Assembly (NCBI GenBank): GCA_041596515.1
Contig: JBFHIJ010000001.1
Location: 1-64,000 of the forward strand
Reading direction: 5' to 3'
Source: JBFHIJ01 sp041596515
GTDB taxonomy: Bacteria > Bacteroidota > Ignavibacteria > Kapaibacteriales > UBA2268
DNA: 64,000 bases
Below the pieces are notes generated by a model. It was not told the origin of the DNA and did no database searches. It worked only from the letters and a program-made list of their open reading frames with translations. Both the position numbers and the translations under genes were made by a program. This document shows positions 59,106-64,000 of this stretch, piece by piece (the first letter of the stretch is position 1; each line of letters starts with the position of its first letter).

Positions 59106-59414
59106 AAAAATCAAATCTTATTTTGTCTATAAACTAAAGTTTTCAATAAGTATGCCGATAATAAAATGTTTTATCACTCTGATTGTAAAGATAAGTATAA
59201 GTGCTAAATATTGTGAGCTTAGTTTTCCACAAAATTCCTAAATACTAAATAGGAAAGCATTGATTTATAAGTGGATTAGAGATTCTATAAAGTTTTGGAA
59301 GATTGATACTTAAAGAATAAAAAAAAAGCAAGGATGAGGTATTCCTAAAACTTGCTTTTTGGTAAAGTATCTGAAATAATTGGATAAAATCAGCCTAAGT
59401 GGCTAAAATTGACA
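59106..59414. other. Intergenic region holding a terminator
   Basis: 309 bases of AT-rich sequence between the AhpD-like gene and the BatA/VWA gene. It contains the minus-strand terminator at 59317-59360. No promoter box of the Bacteroidota type and no supported gene were found. Confidence 0.6.
59317..59360 (-). terminator. Rho-independent terminator after the BatA/VWA gene
   Basis: On the minus strand AAAAAGCAAG pairs with CTTGCTTTTT around an 18-base loop and is followed by a T run. Confidence 0.87.
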
Positions 59415-61475
59415 TTACATTTGATCTTCATTCTTAGAAACTCTAGCTACTAACATTTCTAAAAGAAGGCATATCAAAGTTGCAATTACAAAAAATTTCC
59501 AAAGCTCAGTGCCCAAACGCACTCTGGTGATTGAGTCTTCAGGGGATTTGCCATAATCAATCATATTCACGGATGAAGTTCCGGCTATACTGGTAATAAA
59601 TCTTTCTATAGCCTCATCTTCAGATTCAGTTAGGTCGGACTCTATTGTAGATGGATTTACTGAGTAAATGCCTACCGGTTTACCATCAGAAGTTTCAATT
59701 TTGTAAGAGCCCGTTATTTCGTTATTACCAAATACCAGTTTGTTGCCGCTAGGGAGGGAGACTTTATAAGTATAAGCCTCTATTTTATTAGGATCAATAA
59801 CTTTGAATTGCTCTTCGCTGGCAAACCTGTTTTCAAGAGCTAATGATAACTTATCAGTAGGAGCGATAGTTAAAAGATCCGTTTTCTTAGAGTTAAGATA
59901 TAAAATAGAACGATTGACTAACGCAGGGAATAAACTTGTAATAGGAAAAGTACCGGACTCTAAAGTAGGAGTCATTGATAAATATAAAACTTTGCCCTTT
60001 GCGATATTGATTTCTGAAAGCAAAGATTTTCCTAAAACACTTACAAGGCTTTTACCTTGCTTGGAAGTAGTTAACCAGTTTATCTGTGGAGCTTCCAGTA
60101 TCTTATTGCCTGAAGATGTTTGGAAAACCCCTTTAAAAAACGGATGATTTTGCTCAAATTCGTTGATAGGTACAGATTTATTGATAGCAAAGTTACTATA
60201 ATTGCCTAAGAAATAGGCATTGCTGTTGGCATTCGAACTATCCGGAGCAAAAATCAAAGCTGATTTGCCTTCGGATATATAAGAGTTTAATGTATTGGCA
60301 ACGCTTGCTGATACAAATGTGCCATTATAAACTATCACATCATATTTATTAATGTCAATGCTGTTTACTTCATCCTGCCTGAAATAGTCCAGATTATATC
60401 TGTCAGGAATCACTTCCAGTGCAGCTTTTAGGAAATCCATTGAATTAAATGCAGAAAAAACAGCAACTTTAGGAGATTTTTCAATTATAAAACCAAAATG
60501 GTATTTATTATCGGCGTCAAGCTCATCTGTTTCTAATTCTAAAACTGCGTCCACAAATCCGGATTCATTATACACTCCTGAAATAGAAATGGATTTAGTT
60601 TCCGAAGAGCTTATGTCAAAAGTTCTTTGAGCCGATTTCTTACCGTTAAAGTATAGATTCAGAATAGAGTTTTCTATTTTTTGAGTGCCAAAATTAGTAA
60701 CATTGAGTTTAATATTGACAGGAGTGCTTTTTTCAAAAATATTAGTCTCTACTTTAACTGAATCAATACACAGATTCTCAATTTTACTACCATCAGAAAC
60801 AGGAATAAAATAAAAAGTAGGCGAGAAGTCTAAGTTCAAAGAGTCTGTAAGATTACGAACAAAATTAATATTTTGCATGTCGCTTACTACATAAACTTCT
60901 TTATTTATATTTTTTGATTCTTGAAGTAACGTAAGAGCATCAAATACTGTTTGTTCAAAATTTGCAGGGGCAAAAGATAAGTTAATATCTCTGATATTAG
61001 ATTTTAAAGTAGCTCTGTTAGTGCTAAAATTATATCTATTTTTAGTAAGACTGGAAGATATCGCCGGCATAATTATAGCTTCATCACCCGGCTTTAGAAA
61101 ATCTATCAGAGCATTGGAATACGATATAGCATTTCTAAAACTGTTACCGGTGCCGGAATTTGCATCCATGCTGTAAGAGTTATCGATGATGATAATAGCT
61201 CCTGTTTTGGCAAACGATTCGAATCCTGATATAGTACCCTCTATGGTAGGACGCGAAAAGGCAAGCACTGCAAAAATGATAGCCAGAGTCCTAAGAATCA
61301 GCAGTAAAATTTGCTTGAGTTTAACCCTCTTGATTTTAGTCTTTTTTAGTTCTTTGATAAATTTCAAAGAAGAAAACTCAACCTTCTTTAACTTTCGGAG
61401 GTTGAGTAAATGTAAAAGTATAGGAATTGAGGCACCTATAAGCCCTATTAACACTAAAGGGTTTAGAAAATTCAT
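59415..61475 (-). CDS. BatA/VWA-domain membrane protein
   Basis: 686 residues. The N-terminal BatA domain FLNPLVLIGLIGASIPILLHLLNLRKLKK is followed by a second helix (LLLILRTLAIIFAVLAFSRP). A von Willebrand A domain follows with the MIDAS start AIIIIDNSYSMDANSGTG (D-x-S-x-S at about 97-101). A beta-rich periplasmic middle, an Asn/Ser-rich stretch and a final helix at about 655-677 (FFVIATLICLLLEMLVARV) complete it. Such proteins occur in Bacteroidota next to or instead of Bat operon genes. The role is probably membrane integrity, inferred from the name only. First gene of the unit after the secreted 155-residue gene. Confidence 0.87.
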   Translation of the reverse strand: MNFLNPLVLIGLIGASIPILLHLLNLRKLKKVEFSSLKFIKELKKTKIKRVKLKQILLLILRTLAIIFAVLAFSRPTIEGTISGFESFAKTGAIIIIDNSYSMDANSGTGNSFRNAISYSNALIDFLKPGDEAIIMPAISSSLTKNRYNFSTNRATLKSNIRDINLSFAPANFEQTVFDALTLLQESKNINKEVYVVSDMQNINFVRNLTDSLNLDFSPTFYFIPVSDGSKIENLCIDSVKVETNIFEKSTPVNIKLNVTNFGTQKIENSILNLYFNGKKSAQRTFDISSSETKSISISGVYNESGFVDAVLELETDELDADNKYHFGFIIEKSPKVAVFSAFNSMDFLKAALEVIPDRYNLDYFRQDEVNSIDINKYDVIVYNGTFVSASVANTLNSYISEGKSALIFAPDSSNANSNAYFLGNYSNFAINKSVPINEFEQNHPFFKGVFQTSSGNKILEAPQINWLTTSKQGKSLVSVLGKSLLSEINIAKGKVLYLSMTPTLESGTFPITSLFPALVNRSILYLNSKKTDLLTIAPTDKLSLALENRFASEEQFKVIDPNKIEAYTYKVSLPSGNKLVFGNNEITGSYKIETSDGKPVGIYSVNPSTIESDLTESEDEAIERFITSIAGTSSVNMIDYGKSPEDSITRVRLGTELWKFFVIATLICLLLEMLVARVSKNEDQM

Positions 61476-61513
61476 ATTTCAAGACCTATCATATTCAAAT
61501 TAGCTAAGCACTA

Positions 61514-61981
61514 CTATTCATCAGTAAAGTAGAACTCAGAAAGATCATCAAATTTAATGTTTGTAACAATCCAGCCCATTTCAGGTGATTTATAAAAAGT
61601 AAAAATCCATCGCATAGGATACTTTTCATGTAGCCCCAGAAAGCGCAGTCTAATATACGAAGGAGAAACTGTTTCAGAGCTTACTGCTTCATAAGATTTC
61701 AAGTTACCGTATAGTTGCATTGCTCGTTTTGTTTGAGAAATTAGCTGCTTTCGAGCCTCTTTCTTTTCAGCTAAAGGGCTATTGCTTAAAATACCATCAA
61801 AAGCTTCAACAATTTTTAGATTTATTACATTAGCAAAGAAATCGTTTGTCTTGTTTGTCAATTCAATGGGTACACCAATAAACTGCTGCTGCATGGAAGC
61901 AGAGTTTTCGCCTCCTGTTTGAGCAGATGCATAGCTCCCAAATAAACAAATCGAAAGGAACAGGGTAATAATAATTTTCAT
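61514..61981 (-). CDS. Small secreted protein of unknown function
   Basis: 155 residues. A clear signal peptide covers about 1-20 (IIITLFLSICLFGSYASA) and the mature part has helical and then beta segments (RLRFLGLHEKYPMRWIFTFYKSPEMGWIVTNIKFDD). No lipobox and no membrane helix, so it is periplasmic or secreted. No family is recognised with confidence; the WIFTFYK...GWIVTNIKF pattern resembles small alpha/beta (NTF2-like) folds. It lies between rluB-like and BatA/VWA genes on the same strand, 38 bases upstream of the latter. Confidence 0.6.
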   Translation of the reverse strand: MKIIITLFLSICLFGSYASAQTGGENSASMQQQFIGVPIELTNKTNDFFANVINLKIVEAFDGILSNSPLAEKKEARKQLISQTKRAMQLYGNLKSYEAVSSETVSPSYIRLRFLGLHEKYPMRWIFTFYKSPEMGWIVTNIKFDDLSEFYFTDE

Positions 61982-62000
61982 ACATACTCCGGTTAGCTTT

Positions 62001-62777
62001 TTAGCCTTTCAAGTCTACTATTTTTTTTAAGGCACGAATTTCATTAGTTTTAAGGTGTCTATATTCACCTTTGTCCATTCCTCTGACGTTTAAAGTCGCA
62101 AAATGTTTACGGTGAAGTTGTTTAACCTGATAACCAAAATGTTCAAAAATTCTTCTTACTTCTCTGTTTTTACCCTCGCGGATAGACAAATGTATAACAG
62201 TTCGGTCGTTCGGGTCGAAAAGTAGCTCTACCGGTCCGGTAGTGCCGTCTTCCAGCTTCACTCCTTTTACTATTTCTTCACCGTGTTCGGGTAGAAGAGG
62301 TTTGTCCAAAACTGCTCTATATACTTTTTCTATTTCGTAAGATGGATGTGTCAGACGATTAGCCAGCTCACCGTCATTTGTAAATAGAAGTACCCCTGTA
62401 GTGTTTCTGTCAAGTCTTCCCACGGGGTAAACCCTGCTGGATGATTTAACAATATCCATTACTGTTTTTCTACCTAAGTCATCACTGGTTGTAGTAATTG
62501 CATCTTTTGGTTTGTTTAGCAGGATATACACAAATCTTATGATTTCCTTTACCGGATCACCGTTTACAGTCACAAAATCACTTTTGAGGACTTTTGTTCC
62601 TAACTCTTTTACTACTTTTCCATTTACTTTTACAAGCCCCTGAGCTATAAGTTCGTCAGCTTTACGTCTGGAGCAAGTTCCACTGTCCGCCAAGTATTTG
62701 TTTAGTCTTACAGGAGCATTAAGATCTTCTTTTGGCTCTCTGATGTCTTTTGGCTTATAATTCTTATTTGTTTTCAT
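62001..62777 (-). CDS. rRNA pseudouridine synthase of the RsuA/RluB family
   Basis: 258 residues. S4 RNA-binding domain at about 22-70 (VRLNKYLADSGTCSRRKADELI), then the catalytic domain with GRLDRNTTGVLLFTNDG, whose Asp is the catalytic residue, and IHLSIREGKNREVRRIFEHFG. These enzymes convert specific uridines of 23S or 16S rRNA to pseudouridine; the position is not clear from sequence, and RluB is the closest general class. It lies upstream of the small secreted protein gene, 19 bases from it. Confidence 0.9.
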   Translation of the reverse strand: MKTNKNYKPKDIREPKEDLNAPVRLNKYLADSGTCSRRKADELIAQGLVKVNGKVVKELGTKVLKSDFVTVNGDPVKEIIRFVYILLNKPKDAITTTSDDLGRKTVMDIVKSSSRVYPVGRLDRNTTGVLLFTNDGELANRLTHPSYEIEKVYRAVLDKPLLPEHGEEIVKGVKLEDGTTGPVELLFDPNDRTVIHLSIREGKNREVRRIFEHFGYQVKQLHRKHFATLNVRGMDKGEYRHLKTNEIRALKKIVDLKG

Positions 62778-63037
62778 TTCCCACCGGTATAAAATATTCT
62801 ACTTACAAAAATACGTATTTATAGACTAACAAAAAACACATATAATGAGAAACGATTGCTATCTAAAAAATAATGAAACAAACGTTCGTTTTTAACGTCA
62901 AAGCAAATGAAGTTATTACAAATACAAAATTGCCTATAGTTCGTAAAAATCTGCTATTATTTGTTCAGCGTTTTGGTTAGAGGAACTAATGTTTTTTACG
63001 ATTCAATAGATTAAATCGACAATTCGCAAAAAAATAA

Positions 63038-63068
63038 TTTGAAATGTTACAACAACAATATATATTTG
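63038..63068 (+). promoter_or_regulatory. Bacteroidota-type promoter for the nucleotidyltransferase gene
   Basis: TTTG (63038-63041), 19-base spacer, TATATTTG (63061-63068), close to the ideal -33/-7 pattern. The predicted start, near 63075, falls inside the AACGAACGTT repeat. Confidence 0.7.
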
Positions 63069-63072
63069 TACG

Positions 63073-63082
63073 AACGAACGTT
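63073..63082. promoter_or_regulatory. Operator-like AACGAACGTT at the predicted transcription start
   Basis: AACGAACGTT at 63073-63082 is the exact reverse complement of AACGTTCGTT at 62881-62890, 190 bases upstream. Such AACGTT-based palindromic halves resemble sites of TetR-type repressors, but no regulator gene is adjacent. The site overlaps the predicted start, a place where repressors act. Confidence 0.4.
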
Positions 63083-63103
63083 AGATAAAAACAAGTGAGA
63101 GTT

Positions 63104-63802
63104 ATGAACTTTGGATTGATAGCTGCAGGAGAAGGATCTAGACTTAAAGCTGAAGGTTGGGATAAGCCCAAAGGATTGGCTGAACTTAATGGAGAACCGC
63201 TTATCAAGAGATTTCTTGATTTGGCTAATGACTTCAAAGCAGAAAAGATTTGCATAATCGTCAATGAGGAATCTCCGGAGCTATTGGAATATATAAACTC
63301 ATACCAAAGCAAATCTCCTATTTTGATACAAGTAAAATCAACACCAAGTTCTTTGCATAGCTTCTATGAAGTCTCACTATTTTCACAAACTGAATCAATA
63401 ATGCTTTTTACTATTGATACAGTTTTTGAAAGAAAAGAGTTTGAAAAGTTTTATCTAAACATAGAAACTACTCAGCACGATGGAGTGTGGGGAGTTACTA
63501 CTTATGTGGATGATGAGAAACCACTGTATGTATCCATGGATGACAGCGATGTTATCACAGGATTCCATGACGAAGGCGAATATGATTATGTTACAGGTGG
63601 GTTTTATTATATGAAGCCTACTTTGCATAAACATCTAAAAACAGCAGTAGAAAGTGGAATGTCACGAATGAGAAATTTCCAGAGATTTTTAATAGAAATG
63701 AATCATAATATTATGGGCTACAAATTTTCAAAGATTGTAGATGTAGACCATATAAGCGACATCAAAAAAGCTGAAAAGTTTTTACAAGAAATACAAAGAT
63801 AA
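63104..63802 (+). CDS. MobA-like nucleotidyltransferase (NTP transferase domain)
   Basis: About 232 residues. The NTP_transferase opening GLIAAGEGSRLKAEGWDKPKGLAELNGEPLI carries the GxGxR nucleotide-binding loop and the PKGLAEL element of this superfamily. IMLFTIDTVFERKEF is the Asp of the second conserved strand. A role in nucleotide-sugar or molybdopterin-type precursor activation is possible, but the sugar or cofactor is not shown. Start ATG 63104 follows GAGAG; GTG at 63095 is less likely. Promoter just upstream. The downstream DUF2141 gene starts 26 bases later. Confidence 0.8.
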   Translation: MNFGLIAAGEGSRLKAEGWDKPKGLAELNGEPLIKRFLDLANDFKAEKICIIVNEESPELLEYINSYQSKSPILIQVKSTPSSLHSFYEVSLFSQTESIMLFTIDTVFERKEFEKFYLNIETTQHDGVWGVTTYVDDEKPLYVSMDDSDVITGFHDEGEYDYVTGGFYYMKPTLHKHLKTAVESGMSRMRNFQRFLIEMNHNIMGYKFSKIVDVDHISDIKKAEKFLQEIQR

Positions 63803-63828
63803 TTATTCAATAAAGCAGATCGCAAGAC

Positions 63829-64000
63829 ATGAGAAATATAATATTTATCATGACGATTTTATTTTTCTTGCAGGGCTTATATTCCGCTGAAAATAAAAAA
63901 TCAAATACAAAGAAAGGCACATTAATTGTAAAAGTGTCCAACTTGAGAACAAACCAAGGGTATGTGGTTTGTCATCTCTTTGACGACCCTGATGCTTATC
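63829..64000 (+). CDS. DUF2141-domain secreted protein, 5' part only
   Basis: Starts at ATG 63829 and runs past the window end. The visible 57 residues begin with a signal peptide (IIFIMTILFFLQGLYSA) and continue GTLIVKVSNLRTNQGYVVCHLFDD, the DUF2141 beginning (L-x-V-x-V-x-x-L-R-x-x-x-G-x-V). DUF2141 proteins are periplasmic or surface proteins of unknown function common in Bacteroidota and Proteobacteria. Not called as a separate gene by length, but frame and signal peptide support it. Confidence 0.75.
   Translation, partial: MRNIIFIMTILFFLQGLYSAENKKSNTKKGTLIVKVSNLRTNQGYVVCHLFDDPDAY

Larger units (their letters stand above)
62778..63103. other. Divergent intergenic region between rRNA pseudouridine synthase and nucleotidyltransferase genes
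   Basis: 326 bases, no supported gene. Contains inverted AACGTTCGTT (62881-62890) and AACGAACGTT (63073-63082), a plus-strand promoter (63038-63068) and a minus-strand -7-like box TATTTTTG (62814-62807) with only a weak -33 partner at 62833-62830. Confidence 0.6.

Noticed and set aside
1..64000. CRISPR arrays, insertion sequences, prophage or integrative elements
   Set aside because: No regularly spaced repeats, transposase or integrase motifs, or terminal repeats were found; tRNA genes at the left edge are not flanked by an integrase in this window.

Overview
The window looks like chromosome from an AT-rich member of the Bacteroidota/Chlorobi side of the FCB group. Ignavibacteria or Candidatus Kapabacteria fits better than classical Bacteroidia. 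The basis is the combination of a type IX secretion (T9SS) C-terminal sorting domain, a PorV/PorQ-family protein, a GWxTD-domain protein, carboxypeptidase-regulatory-domain TonB receptors, Bacteroidota-type -33/-7 promoters (TTTG / TAnnTTTG) and a full cheB-cheA-cheZ-like-cheY-cheR set. This placement is inferred from gene content only. No rRNA, transposase, integrase, phage gene or CRISPR array was seen, so most of the window reads as core chromosome.

Layout. 1-1.9 kb: two tRNAs and an Fe-S carrier pair (mrp-nfu) on the minus strand. 2-5.2 kb: a T9SS-secreted Asp-box protein and a PfkB sugar kinase. 5.3-9.6 kb: ligA and, divergently, a barrel protein with two OmpA-like domains. 9.7-11.7 kb: an ECF sigma factor overlapping an anti-sigma protein that carries an outer-membrane-like beta domain. 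11.7-21.4 kb: an operon of a TonB-dependent receptor, a 1,688-residue secreted protein and a PorV-like protein. 21.4-24.8 kb: GWxTD protein, lipid A acyltransferase and heptosyltransferase. 24.8-26.7 kb (minus): GT10 fucosyltransferase, EVE protein and a thioredoxin-like lipoprotein. 27-32.7 kb: an unknown small protein, RecQ, SIMPL and DUF2807 envelope proteins, and a CNNM/CBS protein. 32.7-34.1 kb: the wreck of a Fic-family gene. 34.2-37.8 kb: two unknown minus-strand genes and a second tandem-OmpA protein. 38-43.8 kb (minus): nuoL-nuoM-nuoN and pepE. 44.1 kb: clpS.

44.4-57.8 kb is a minus-strand signalling block. A TPR lipoprotein, a PAS histidine kinase and an NtrC-type sigma54 activator form one operon. 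They are followed by HEAT protein, cheR, two cheY, a cheZ-like phosphatase, cheA, cheB and an acidic unknown. Sequences with GG-N10-GC spacing lie ahead of both operons, so the kinase/activator pair may control itself and the chemosensory genes. 57.9-62.8 kb: a J-domain coiled-coil protein, an AhpD-like protein, a BatA/VWA protein, a small secreted protein and an rRNA pseudouridine synthase. 63-64 kb: a nucleotidyltransferase and the start of a DUF2141 protein, cut by the window edge.

The most unusual items are: (1) the cheZ-like protein, whose tail repeats a DDIDALF peptide four times, resembling FliM/CheZ CheY-binding peptides; (2) the anti-sigma/beta-domain fusion, with a 28-bp promoter element shared by the sigma gene and the T9SS protein gene at 2 kb; (3) the TonB receptor/giant secreted protein/PorV operon; and (4) the possible sigma54 control of the chemosensory block.
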